DNA of 64,000 bases from Jaltomata sinuosa. Taxonomy: Eukaryota > Streptophyta > Magnoliopsida > Solanales > Solanaceae. Position numbers and translations under genes: made by a program. The stretch's first letter is position 1, and every line of letters begins with the position of its first letter. The notes under the pieces are model-generated. The model was given only the letters and a program-made list of their open reading frames with translations. It was not told the origin of the DNA and did no database searches. This document shows positions 23,966 through 36,048 of this stretch, piece after piece. The stretch is taken from assembly GCA_003996215.1 (NCBI GenBank), contig QJPP01003567.1, positions 62,001-126,000 of the forward strand, in the 5' to 3' direction.

Positions 23966-25090
23966 TTATAATACCTTTTATGTGATTAACAAAAATTGAA
24001 ATTTTTTATTTTCAAATTTCAATATCTTAAATCAATTTTGTCCAATTTAATTCGTAATAGACCTTATTTTGTTTTTTTACAAAGGTTTACATGTTTTTTA
24101 ATTGTAAAACCCCAAAAGTTTACAGATAGGACCCGCAGCTTTAAAAGAAAGCAAAGAACAGAGGCTTAAAGTAAAATATTAGTAGTAATTTTTTAAAAGT
24201 AAAAGGGTGAAATGGTCAATTCATGTTTTGACCCTAAGCTCCTCATTCCCTTTTCTATATATTAGTAATACATGTTACTTCAATTTCATTATGATATTAA
24301 AAAGTTCTATAAGTTATTCTTTCACATATTAGGATATTAGTCTTATAAATTAATTAATCCTCAAAATAGTTCTTCCAAATCAACAACCCGTTGAATTATT
24401 CTCCTAAAAGAAAAAATATCAAGCTTTAATAGCTTCCTTATAAGTTATATGCTCGTTGAAATGGAAATTTTGTGGAATGTCATTTTGAACGTTATTCGGC
24501 TATCGAAAGAAAATCAATTATCTATGTTAAGTTATTCAAGATCGAATTTAGGTTTGTAAAGACTATTTCTTTCTTTTTTGGTATGATTACTTAAGATTTG
24601 AAATTTTCGTGTCTAGCATACCATAGAAAAGTCGATTGTTAAATGTCTCTAAATTGTTGTGGTATAATTCTTGTTATAACTCATATCCGGTGATGTTGGT
24701 TTCGTGTTAAGTTGGTGTAACAACATGTTCCATCATTACGCTGAATTAAGGCATAACTAAATGTCCCTAGGTGAGAATTGAAAATCTCAGCGTAGGGTGA
24801 GCTCAGACTAAAATATAGTATTATGTGCCTTAGGTATATTCCGCACTTCGTATGTCACCGTGTTGTAGTGTAGTGTCTATTTTTGGATAGCCAACTGCCG
24901 TAGTATCCCGTAAGATGTTTTGGGACTAGAATCGGAGTCATAAAACTCCGGATATAATAGTTGCCGCGTTCCAAAATAATTTATGGTGTTTATGAAATAA
25001 GGTGTGTTGCAAAATAGAGGTCTGAGCGCGAGAATATTGTATTCTGAAAATTGTCGCTTGTAGCAATGGAGGGCACCTCATCGCGACAGT
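23966..25090. other. Intergenic stretch, nothing recognised
   Basis: AT-rich, with no open frame of note and no repeat that I can place. From about 24640 to 25090 the base composition is more even and may be old repeat debris, but I could not match it to a family. Confidence 0.4.
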
Positions 25091-26383
25091 TGATAATGCT
25101 CAAACGTACTCTCCAAAGTGGAGGTACCAGTGATCGTTAAGCAAAATACATTTATATTCCCAACAGGAGTCGAGATCGATCCCACAAAGAATAATGTAAT
25201 CGCGATTGAGCTAACAAAGAATCCAAGCAACTTATCAGATTTCAAAGAGCAGAAAGGAAAGATAACGATAGGGGAGTTTTAAACTAAAAACAAAAGATAA
25301 AAGAAAATCAAATAAAGGATAGATATGATCAATGTCTTTCACCTTGCTTTCACCAAGCAAGGACAACAAGGGAAAATTGAGAATGAGAATTCATTTCACA
25401 AGACATGCACCCAATTAATACATGGGTAGTCTTGGCTAAAGGTGTACTCAACCGTCTTTCAACCAATCAAGCAACTATCCTCATGGGTTCTCTTGAATCG
25501 CCACGAGTGAGCAATAACCAACAAATTAACTTGGGTAAGTTGGGCTATTTCTAACCCCAACTCTTGGATGGGAGTTTCCAGCAACCAAACTATCTCTAGT
25601 CTTGATCTAGAGTAGAAACCCCAAATCTCCACTATTAAACCTTTCCAAATTGAGGGACTCCTCTTTCAAGCAAGAACACAATTAGTATGCTAAGTCAATG
25701 TTTGCAACCATCAACTATAAGATTAAAGCATGGAAGATTCAATAGACTCACATAATTAATCACGAGAAAGCACAAAATAAAAATTAAATACCCAAATCTC
25801 AAGTCAACAATTTCACCTATAAATTAGCAATTAAGAACAAGAGTTGAAGAATGGAAACAAAAGATTTTACAATAAAGATCATCCAAATCTTCACTCATAT
25901 GGTGTAAGAAGATGAACTTGCTCTCCAAGAGTTATGAAATTTGCCAAAGATGCTTCCCAAAATGACTGAGAAGTGTTTTATGTGGATTGGGGTTTCTAAA
26001 AATGGAAATTTCTAAATCTGCCCCGCAGCTGATACTTTCTTCTTCGCCTTTGCGGAAGGTTCGTCGCATACGCAAAGTGTATTTGTCTTGTTGATCTTTG
26101 CGTATGCAGTCTGTTCAGTGTATTTGCGGAGCTCTTCTTTTAGTGACCATCGCGTACATGTGTGGGACACCATGTATGCACAGGAAAATTCCGCTGCCAG
26201 TTAATTGCTTCTTCGATTAGCTTCCTTTTCACTTGTTTTCATCTGAATTCTTTCCAAACACTTCTAAAATACAAGAACCTGTAAAATAGAAGTAATCTGT
26301 GTCAATTGCACTATTTATCCACTTTATACTAGCAAAAGCATAAGATTAAAAGCTAAATAAGTAGGTAGAATACCAACTTATCA
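25091..26383 (-). repeat. Element C 3' LTR (minus strand)
   Basis: About 1.3 kb with perfect 6-bp inverted ends (TGATAA...TTATCA). On the minus strand it is preceded by a T/G-rich tract ending in GGGGG (26384-26400), as in Tat/Athila/Ogre-like Ty3 elements whose LTRs begin TGATAAGT. It contains an inverted pair GCATACGCAAAG / CTTTGCGTATGC (26066-26077 and 26096-26107), a 12-bp stem with an 18-base loop. Left limit inferred from the inverted ends; no target duplication could be tested. Confidence 0.65.
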
Positions 26384-26400
26384 AGCCCCCAAACTTAAAC
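26384..26400 (-). other. Candidate polypurine-tract region of element C
   Basis: On the minus strand this reads GTTTAAGTTTGGGGGCT directly before the LTR start TGATAAG. It is T-interrupted, as is common in Tat/Athila-type elements. It sets the direction of C. Confidence 0.6.
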
Positions 26401-28292
26401 TATTGTTGTCCTCAAGAAACTCAAAACTTTGATTCAAAGGACACAACACACAAGTGCAATGACAATACCATAAGCCAAGGAAACTTCATTCTAAGCACCA
26501 AGCATGACTTCGGTTGGTACTAATGATTAGTCAATCGCATGATAACTTAATCTAAGCATTCCCCTCTATTCAAAACACAATTCAAGGATGCAATGGAACT
26601 ACAAGAACAACCAAGTGACAACAACCAATCTTCAAGAAGTGAATCAAACCACTAGTTTACCAAAATGTGCTTATTTGACTCATTTTTTGAATTTATCAAC
26701 ATCACCAACTATCTTAATTCGCATGCCCACACAAGAGCGAATGTCCCAAAACACACTATGCACAAAAATGACACAAGGGACAAATTCACAAACACTCACA
26801 CTCACAAAGAATTTCAAGTACCAACAAGTGTCAAACCATAAGCTTGCCCTTATTTTCATCTGCCACTAGCTCAAAAATAATCGATCGGAGATCTCAAAGG
26901 AATTTTCTAAGCTTGTAATGTAGGCGCGTGGAAGGGTAGGATACGCATTTGGATTTGAGTGACTACATCCTCCTCGAACTCCACACAACTTTTTTCAAAT
27001 TGAAACCAAAGTCATTTCTTTTCATTTTCATTCAATACAATACACCATTTCATTCATTTCAATTGGGGCTCAAATTTTATCATTTTATTCACCTTGGAGG
27101 ATTCATTCCCTTTCTTTTCTTTCCTCTTTTCCTTTCTCTTTTGCTTTCTTTTTCACATTCTTCCTTCTTTTTGACAATTCTTTTTAGGCAATAAACCAAG
27201 ATAAGCTCATTTAGCACTCCTCCAAGGTACCTTTTATCAACCTCCAAACTTAGGCTTTTAACCTCGATTTCACACTTGTAGAGTTCAAGGAGGGACGGGT
27301 TCAAGAGAGGGATTCATGTTTAAAATGGTCTAAGGCTTGTACCGAGGTTGCCATGGAAAAGGTATTAAGCTTAATGGGGGTGACTAATGATACAATTTGA
27401 GTGCAATGGTGGACTTTAAGGCTAAGTAGGCTTCAACAATCACAAGGAAAGCCTAAGATTATTTCTCCAACCAATGCAACTGAGACTAACATTAAATGAC
27501 TAACCGAGAAAGTTCTAGTTAACACAAGCAAGCACAAGAATTATTCAACTAAACCTTACCACACATGGCATGCGAAGCATTCAAGAAGGGTCAATTTCAC
27601 TTCCCAAACAAGAACAAATAGAGCCACATTCTACACTTCTAAATGAATACACCTAATGCATTAAGAGTCACAAAAAGATTAAAGGAGTCATCACAAACAT
27701 CATTCTTTGCCATGCACTTTCCATAAAAAATTTCGGAACGGTATTCCTATTTCACTTATCATGCAAGACTAACTCCATTAGTACCAAACAAGTCACGATT
27801 CAAAATTATCTCAAAAGATAATGATTCACCCTTAAGAATGACGTCACCCAATCTATCATAGGGCCAAATCATCTATCTAAATTGATATGGGTACTCAGAA
27901 TTTACCAACTTACACACCCCAATACACAAGCAATTTCATCTAGCCTAACGGGTACTTAGACTTCCCCTAGATCCACACACCAAATAACGCGATGATTTCC
28001 CTTAAGAATGTCATCACTTGATCTAACATTGGGAACTGACACTCAAATCAACTATGAAAGAAATTAACAAAGCTAATAAATAACAAAAGTAACAAAACTA
28101 TAAACTCCATCCATAGCAACTCCAAAACCCTACAAGGGCATAAATCCACAAAACACACCCGACAAGGGCACAGTATTATCCAAAATAACAAAACAAGTCA
28201 AGCGAGGGCACAATAATATCCAACAATAAAGCAAGCTAAACTAGATAGAGTGTCTAACATGCCACCCCCAACTAAAATAGGGAACTGCCCTC
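26384..28292 (-). mobile_element. Element C untranslated internal region
   Basis: About 1.9 kb between the end of the transposon-protein relic and the LTR, with no domain seen. It contains a purine-rich tract on the minus strand (about 27110-27180). Plus-strand open frames at 26588 and 26949 and the minus-strand frame at 27089 are low-complexity and not credible genes. A long non-coding segment before the 3' LTR is usual for Tat/Ogre-type elements. Confidence 0.55.
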
Positions 28293-29290
28293 ACTGCATC
28301 AAAATAAGAGATAAGTTTGAGGGGTTCTCTGAAGTAGCCCAATCAGAACTGGAGGAGGGGGGAAACTGAAGTCTCTTCTCATTCTCATCCTCATCATTCT
28401 CCAGTGTTCCCAATCCATAAAAATACTTCAACCTATCCATCATATGTTTCAAGAACTTTCTCTTTTTCTTTTCATGCTCGCTAAACTTCCTTTGGCGTTT
28501 TTCAATCTTTCCTTACCTGCAGCTCATGTGATCCAATTGGGTGTTCATCACATTCAGTCACCCAGTGATCAACTTATGCTCAGTGGTCACTTTGGCAAGG
28601 TACGGTGGAGACTCAGAGACTGCTGGTGTATCAGCTCCAGCTGAGCTAGTAGGAAGTCCAGCTAACAGCTACTTAACATGTGCATCCACTCCTTGAATCT
28701 TGCTGGAGAGATACTGCATAATGTAGGGCCCAGACTGTAGTGGTTCCATCAGATGATATGATCTAGATGTTAGCGTGGAAGGGCCAGTGAGCTCGGTAGA
28801 AGACTCTGGGAACTACCCAAAAGATGGACAAGCCACATCAATCTTTCTCTTCTTAAGCTTTGCTTCTGGTGCCCTTTTCAACAATGGATGGGTCAAGGTG
28901 GTTGGCTTCTTCTCAACGTCAGTTGTGTTTCAATACCCCAACATCATAGCACAATTGGGTGATCAAGGATGGGAAGAAAAGGCTTTTCGACCTTCTCATG
29001 GCTACCTTTTCCATCTGAGTCACAATATGGAACCCAATATTTACATCCAACCCATCCATGAGTGCTGCAATAATCAATGCTCAGTCAGGGGTCACATCAG
29101 TGTCATAAGTGGATGGCATGATCCTCGCATAGATAATTGAAAGTCATGACTTAGCTTCTGTAGTGAAATCATGTGAGTCAACCTCCCTTTTGGGAAGTTA
29201 ACCAATTCAGAGTCACTCCATCGTGCAACTTGTCAACCAACCACTGGTGACTTTCTGCTTTTGATTTTTCCACATAGACTTCATAGTGAC
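28293..29290 (-). pseudogene. Putative plant transposon protein relic (element C)
   Basis: Minus-strand frame from about 29290 to 28293. Readable pieces include YARIMPSTYDTDVTP, LIIAALMDGLDVNIGF, SKSLFFPSLITQLCYDVGV, a basic segment KLKKRKIDVACPSF, and a C-terminal Lys/Arg-rich helix (EKRQRKFSEHEKKKRKF). This matches my memory of the 'putative plant transposon protein' family common in Solanaceae; its function is unknown. Several internal stops (for example after TDVTPD and CPSFG) and a one-base frameshift near 28930. No pol follows, so C looks non-autonomous or internally deleted. The start is not identifiable. Confidence 0.6.
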
Positions 29291-29317
29291 GTCCCCATTT
29301 TCTAGGGGACACTGCAT

Positions 29318-30205
29318 TCAAGCATGGTTATCAGGTAGACAGTGGTCATGATTGCATGTGGTCGAGTTTAGCTGATGGTTGATACACTCTATTCTTTCTG
29401 GAGTTGTGGATTTTAGAGTCTTCTTTAACTTTATATAGGTAACGGGTATATTGGGGCCCTGTCTAGACTCATGGTTAGTAGTTTTTCCTCTTAGAGGATT
29501 GTAGACACCTGTTGTGGGTCTTGTAGTAAGTTGTGTCCTGATTGTCCTTGTATTATACTTTTGTTGTATTCACGTTTGTTTCTGTTGAATTTTATTTCAT
29601 TTGGCTTGGCCTTAGAGTCTCATCAATGTTATTTGATTTAATTTCTATTGGTTTTCTCAATCAAGTATGGCATCGGGTGTTAGTCGCGCCTACCTAAATT
29701 GAGGCATAACAAACTTTGTATTAGATCAATATCATATTCTAGGGACTCTACAAGCCATGTCTAGTAAAGTTTTGCTTATGGGTGTATTATGCACCACCTT
29801 ATAATCAAGAGGCTACATTGCATTTAGTATTGGTTACCATTCTTTCATCTTCTAGATCATGCTATAGAGTCTAGTCCTAAGAGTTGAGTTGTCAAAATTA
29901 TTCAATAGGGATTCGAGATCGACAGACCTCTACAAACCTTGTGGAAAGGTCAATTTTGATTTAAGGCGTCATAGCATTTCTAATGATGAAGTTGCTTGTG
30001 TTGAGGTAAGTTTTAGTTTTTGTTATGAGATTATATCATTGACGGCCTTATGGGGCCTGATAAGTTTCTTCTAGCTTCTAATGGCCTTGTGAGTCATGTA
30101 TTTTGTTTAGTGGGTTGTTTTGTAAGTGTTCTATAGTCCTATGTATATGGTAGGTTCTTCCAAAAATTCGAGAAGTTCCTAGCCTTACTCGTGCGTTCTA
30201 TTTAG
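29318..30205 (+). mobile_element. Element D1: LTR right end, primer site relic and leader
   Basis: Closely matches 31222-32105 (D2). The LTR end is at about 29711 (GAGGCATAACA), followed by a decayed primer site (TTTGTATTAGATC, where D2 has TTGGTATCAGAG) and a leader. The left end abuts element C; the right end abuts the pararetrovirus-like relic. No pol is present. Confidence 0.6.
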
Positions 30206-30660
30206 CTAAAATTACCAAGAAATGAATTATAAATGATTGGTACTCGCAGAAACATTAGATAGATATTCAATCCTAGTGGAATTTCCATATCTGCCAAAAG
30301 CTACCATTCTTTCACCATTAAAAGAACCAGCATCATATGAACATGGAGAAACGTCAAAAATTAGAAAATGATGAGGAAGAAGAAATAGAGTCTCTACAAG
30401 GAACTCTAGAAACCAAATCAGGAATTAAAATAATTGCAATAGTTAAAGCTCAGAGTTACCATGTACCTATTACATTAGTCATAAATAAAAAATATATTAT
30501 TCATAAAATTGCATTATTAGATATATGTGCAGATCAAAACTGCATAATTAAAGGAATAATTCCTACCAAATACCTTGAAAAAAGTACTACCCGATTATTC
30601 TCTGCAACAGGAGAAAATATATTGTTATGGATACATGGATATGCAACGGATACCTCTCCA
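30206..30660 (+). pseudogene. Endogenous pararetrovirus-like protease fragment
   Basis: An open stretch (30337-30705) whose central part resembles the aspartic protease region of plant caulimovirids: a hydrophobic lead-in, then ADQNCIIKGIIPTKYLEK, then a Ser-Ala-x-Gly turn. The residues around it fit the family, but the catalytic Asp-Thr/Ser-Gly position reads Asp-Ile-Cys, so the site is destroyed. Similarity fades after about 30650, and neither reverse transcriptase nor movement protein regions are seen. It is a short, AT-rich, inactive relic between D1 and D2. An ordinary retrotransposon protease is the main alternative. Confidence 0.55.
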
Positions 30661-30719
30661 GTACCGTACATGGACAACCTAGGGTCCCCTGCAGGTCATA
30701 GCTAGTGGGCAGCCAAAAA

Positions 30720-31614
30720 ACCCATAGCATGTTTGTACACCTTTTGCCTTGTTTTGTATTATGGTATTGCTTCTATTAATTATGAACTTGACTTAGTTAC
30801 TATTGAATTTACTTGAAAGACTATTTGTTGATTGCTAATATGCTAAGTATTGGAGTTTAAGCCTATGAATTGTGCACCCTTTAGTTGTGATTGTGTCCGG
30901 TAGGGTTGATTGACTTGTGTTGTTCATCTTGTATTGCATTCCAACATTATTATTTTTCTAGTTAGCTTTATCTTGAGTTCTGAGGTGATGTGTGGTCGAG
31001 GTTGTGGTTCTTATGAGGCCTAGAGTGGGAGAAGGTAAGGTAGTATTGGGATGAAGTTTTATCTATGCAGGTTGTGGCTGGGATGTTGGTATTGTTTCTA
31101 TATAAACTTTCTTCATATTGTGGTTTCAGTTTTGGGTTGTGTTGTTTCTGTTATTCTGTCTCCCTACATATTCCATAAATTCTTTCATAATGATATCCCT
31201 ATTGTCTGGTGGGCATGACATTCATGCCTGGTTTTCAGGTAGACAGTGGTCATGATTGCATGTGGTCGAGTTTAGCTGATGGTTGATACGCTCTGTTCTT
31301 TCTGGAGTTGTGGATTCTAGAGTCTTCTTTAACTTTATATCGCTAACGGGTATGTTGGGGCCCTGTCTAGACTCATAGTTAGTAGTTTTTCCTCTTAGAG
31401 GCTTGTAGAAACCTGTTGTGGGTATTGTAGTAAGTTGTGGCCTGATTGGCCTTGTATTATACTTTTGTTATATTCACATTTGTTTTTTGGCGTTTCATTT
31501 TGTTTGTCTTGGCCTTAGCGTCTCATCGATGTTATTTGGTTCAATTTCTATTGGTTTGCTAAATCAACTGTGGCATCCAGTGCTAGTCACACCTTCCTAG
31601 ATTGAGGCGTGACA
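30720..31614 (+). repeat. Element D2 LTR (left limit uncertain)
   Basis: Ends GGCGTGACA at 31614, followed by a good primer site. The segment from 31222 matches D1; the part from 30720 to 31221 has no second copy here, so the left end is a guess. Confidence 0.5.
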
Positions 31615-32114
31615 AACTTGGTATCAGAGTAACATTATGTTCTAGGGAGTCTACAAGTCATGTCTTGTAGAGTTTTGCTAACGAGTGTATTGTGCACCAC
31701 ACTTATAAATTAGGAGGCTACAGGGCATTTAGGATTGGTTACCATTCTTTCATCTTCTTGATCATACTATAAAGTCTAGTCCTAAGAGTTGAGTTACCAA
31801 AATTATGTGACAGGGATTCGCGAGCGATAGACCTTCGCAAACCTTGTGAAAAAGTCAATTTTGATTTAAGGCATCATAGTATTTCTAATGTTGAACTTGA
31901 TTGTGTTGAGGTAAGTTTCAGTTTTTGTTATGAGATTGTATTGTTGACGGCATTTTGGGGTCCGATAAGTTTCTTCTAGATTCTATTGGCCTTGTGAGAC
32001 ATGTAACTTGTTTACTGGGTTGTTTTGTAAGTGTTCTATAGTCCTGCGTATAGGGTAGGTTCTGCCAAAAATTTGAGAAGTTCCTAGTCTTACTCGTGAA
32101 TTCTATTTCATATT
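31615..32114 (+). mobile_element. Element D2 primer site and leader
   Basis: Primer site TGGTATCAGAG at 31619-31629, then the leader with the GAGGCTACAGGGCATTTAGG block shared with families A and B. It is cut at 32114 by element B1. The 83-residue minus-strand open frame here is antisense to the leader and not a gene. Confidence 0.6.
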
Positions 32115-34685
32115 TATAACACCCCAAAAATTCTAAGGTAAGACCCGAACCACTTTTCATAGGTGTCATGATCGATTCTTAAGTGTGGAAAGTGTATTTG
32201 ATATGAATTAAGGTCTGTATTTGATATGAATTAAGGTCATAAGGAACCCTTAGCTCAAAGTTGAGTTGAAAGCACCCCAACCGACTAAGTTTTCATGTAA
32301 GACTCAATTAGGGTCAACTTCAAACTATCATTACTCCTAGAATATGATTAGTTAGGTGGCCTAGTACCTACTAAATTAATGATCTTCGAGTCTTCTTTCC
32401 AATGCTACTGACTGCGTATTAATCTGAGTCTAGAGTAAAATGTTATCAGCATTTGACTAAAATGTGTCTGTCTATCAAAATAAAAGACATTAACCATGGG
32501 AGGGATCCATGGCTCGTGGATCAAACCACGGACCGTGGATTACATCTGTGGAAATCAGCCTTGGAACTGGAAATTTTTCCTAAAAATCACGATGGGGTTC
32601 CATGGGTCGTGGAATGATCCTCGAGTCATGAAATCCACTTGTGGAACCTGTTCAGTAGCCTGAAAAGTGGTCTGAGAACCATGACCTTCATCCATGGACC
32701 GTGGTTCATTCAACGGGTCGTGGTTCGTGTTCACGAACCCTTGCATCATGAAATTAACTTTTCAAACTTTTTCTCAATGGTATTATTATAATTTTCCACT
32801 CTTTTAATTCCCATGTTAAGTTGTTTTAGGACAATTTAGAGGGGTTAAATTCTTATCTAGAAAAATTCTTATTCATTCTCTCAATCAATGTTCAGAAAGA
32901 AGAAAATAGGTCATTCTCTCAAGCTCCAAGAACTATGGTTCCTTCTCCAATCCTCCATCTTCAAGTTCTAGCTAGGGAATCTCCCAAATTCAGGTATGTG
33001 GGTTATTCAATAAGGGTTTCCTTTCACCCTTATGCACAAAACCTTAAGTTTTACTTTAATTTTTATAAAATTATGAAACTAGGATTCTTACCGAAATAGG
33101 AAATTTCCTGTAAATTCGATTTACTCACAATGCTTTATGATTTCTACTCTTATTTAAATGGTTATGTATGAGTTTCTACCAGTATTTTTCAACTTCGTGA
33201 TTTAAGGGTTTTAACCAACTATGACTAGTTCTTCAAATTTAGTTTCCCTGTGTTTTATAATCATGGCTCTTACTAAAAACTTGATTATACATGATTTTAG
33301 AGCCTTTATGATAATATGAATCAAATACTCTATTTTTTTTGAATCTATGATGTTATGCATGTTTTAAGGAAACTTTTCATGATTTGGGAGCAAACTTAGC
33401 ATGAATTGACCTTATTACATGATTTCAAGCAAGATTGGGCATGTTCGGATAACATGACCTCACCTATTTATGAAAATAGCACACCTAGTTCCTCAAGCTA
33501 TGAATGCTAGCAAGAATATATTTTTGAACTAGTGCAATGCTATACCTTCAAGAATTATGTTTTCATGATTTATATGACATCCTTATGTGCCATCAATGCT
33601 CACGAATAATTTTCTTATAAAATAAGTCCCATGATTAGTAAGACATCTGAAGATGCCATCAATGATTATAAATAGTTTTCTCAAAAGTAAAGTTCGTGAG
33701 TAGTATGAAATTGAGGTATGTCATGCATAATTATGAATAAGTTTTGACATCTAGATATATCACATGATATGATATGAGTGCTATGATATATTTTGGGAGT
33801 AGTATTTAGCATCGAGTCAATTGAGGGTTTCAAATATCTAAGTCCAAAACTATATTTTCAGTGTAAGTTATGTTTTACCCAACGAGCTCATGATAGTGGT
33901 TCCACTCTAAATATGGGCTTGTACCTCGGCAAGGTATTTGACAACTTTGCCAACTAGGATCATATAGTTGGATTTCATGTCGTTCACATGGTCTATATCG
34001 GTTATGAGAAACTCCCACAAGAAAAATGGTTTTGAGTTATTAAATATATATGACTCCTAGCTTTCAAGTTTAGACTTATTATTCATGACTTATGCTTATG
34101 AACATGTTTCCAGCTTGTGAGTTTACTTAGAGTCATTACATTACATGTTTTATTACTATTGCATACTTTCAGCCTTAAGTATGTTTTCAAGTATATTTTA
34201 TCATGACATATGCATATCTAACATACTCAGTGCATTACATAATACTGATCGCATACCTCTTTGTGATGCATCTTATCATGATGTAGATTCAGTAGCTTGC
34301 TCTCAGACTCATTGCTAGTAGATCAGCAGCACATCCATCCATCTTGGTGAGTCCTACTCAATTGAGAACTTGGAGTTTAACTTCATTTTAGTAGTTTAGT
34401 TCCTTCATTTATTTTTCAGTATTTAGAGTTAGTTGGGTACTTTTCTCAGTATGTCATCAGTAGTAGAGACTTTCAGACATAGAGTCAGATATTCAGCTTA
34501 ATTCGGATTGTCATTCTTAAAATTATATTTATACAACAGATTAAGTTTCTCATTACTTTAGTTAAGCTTCTGCTCTATATGTTTATGCTCATGTTTAAGG
34601 TCATGCAAATGCCAAGGATTAGCTTAGGATCACTTGTGGTCTCAGGTCCCGTGTTGCATCCTGGAAATTGGCTCGGGGAATGACA
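32115..34685 (+). repeat. Element B1 5' LTR
   Basis: 2571 bp. Should start TGTAACACCCC but reads TATAACACCCC; ends GGGAATGACA. It matches the B2 LTRs in order, with many changes, so B1 is the older insertion. It carries the palindrome-rich segment (32510-32740), including CCACGGACCGTGG at 32526. No host gene. Confidence 0.8.
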
Positions 34686-34689
34686 AACT

Positions 34690-34701
34690 TGGTATCAGAG
34701 C
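34690..34701 (+). other. Primer binding site, initiator tRNA-Met type (B1)
   Basis: TGGTATCAGAGC four bases after the LTR end. Confidence 0.88.
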
Positions 34702-36043
34702 ATCAGGTTCAAGTGTCATAAGGTGTTTAAAATCCATGTTAAGTAGAGTCTTTTTCATGAGTGTGAAGTGCACCACACATATGAGGGAGAGGCTACAAGA
34801 TGTTCTTAGGAAAACTTTACTTCTTTCATATTCTTTATCGTGCAATAGAGTTTAACTCTACTTAGCCTCCAAATTTATGTGTTGTTCCCAATTCTTCAGT
34901 TTATGCCTCAAATATGTGATGATAGAAGCAGTAAATCTCAAATTTCTCTCAGTGAGGTGCTCTAAGATAGAGCCATTAGAAAGTAAGAGGATGCACAAGG
35001 GCTTGAGAAGAGCCCACCGGTGATTCTAAGTCTATCGATTCAAAATGATGTATCCTTACTCATATAAATCGTGCAGTGAGCAAATAGTAGAAAGTGCTCT
35101 CATATCTCTTACAGAACTTTGTTTTTAATAACACCCTTTAGAAGGGAAAGTGTGTACCTAGATCATTGGGTAGTGTTGCCACAGGATAGATGTTGTGATT
35201 TGGGATGTTGTGTTGTAAGCCATGAGTAGTAGAATGAACCTAGAGCCAGAAATATGAAGTCAGAAGTGTAGTAGCCTAAAGAGGAGGATAATATTTGATT
35301 GGAGTATGTATTTAGAGTTGTATTTTATTAGATAAGTAATGGAATGATGCATCCCTTGGTGTGGGTTAATATGTTGTAAGTTATTATGCTAGTATAGACC
35401 AGGTATAGGATGTGAATAAAAGGATGATAGTATGAGAGTGATAATGATAGTTTTGTGTGATTTATCTGGTAGGCGTGATATAGTGTAATGCAAGAGCTTA
35501 AGTTGATAACCTGCAGCTAGTGTGAATGTATGAGCATGAGTTATATGTGTGGGCTAGAGAAGAATAGACATTTTTTAGCCTCTTAGTATAGGCTTTAACC
35601 CATTTGGTTTGGTGGATAGAGATCTAGATATATGATGTTGATATTATAGTGAGAATAAGAACCCCACAGTGTTAGCCTTAAAGACAAAGAGGAAGTTAGG
35701 GGATTATCTCAAAAAGAAGTCCTAGCCAAAGTCTTAGTATCTGTAAATATAGTCTTCGAGGAAGATTTTAGCATTCATATGTATAGTGGTGCCCCATCTT
35801 ACAGAGCTAGTTAATTATGACTCAAATTAGAGAAGAGGTCCACAGAGTTAGAACATCGACCTTTTTGCTAAGGGGGAGATGATAGGATGAAGAACTAAAT
35901 CGATTCAGGAGACTCATCCAGTATAGAATTCTAGAAAAGATATGATGGTACATCAATCCATTCTTATTCTAGCAGATCCCCAGTACTTCAGTCAATATGA
36001 CACTATACTCAGATATATTTATGTTATATTCATGACTAAGTTC

Positions 36044-36048
36044 ATGCA
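36044..36048 (+). repeat. Target site duplication of B2, left copy (ATGCA)
   Basis: ATGCA is repeated at 54737-54741 directly after the B2 3' LTR. The sequence on either side continues the B1 internal region; compare the uninterrupted paralogue near 50831 (TTCATGCACT). Confidence 0.85.

Larger units (their letters stand above)
34686..36048 (+). mobile_element. Element B1 internal region, left part
   Basis: Primer site TGGTATCAGAGC at 34690-34701, leader to about 34870, then non-coding sequence alignable with the B2 internal region. It is interrupted at 36048 by B2, with ATGCA at the junction. It continues at 54737. Confidence 0.75.

Noticed and set aside
26588..27304. Open frames inside element C (26588 plus, 26949 plus, 27089 minus)
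   Set aside because: Low-complexity translations of polypyrimidine or purine tracts in a non-coding internal region; no domain.
28775..29140. Plus-strand 121-residue open frame
   Set aside because: It is antisense to the plant-transposon-protein relic, which has the recognisable residues on the minus strand.
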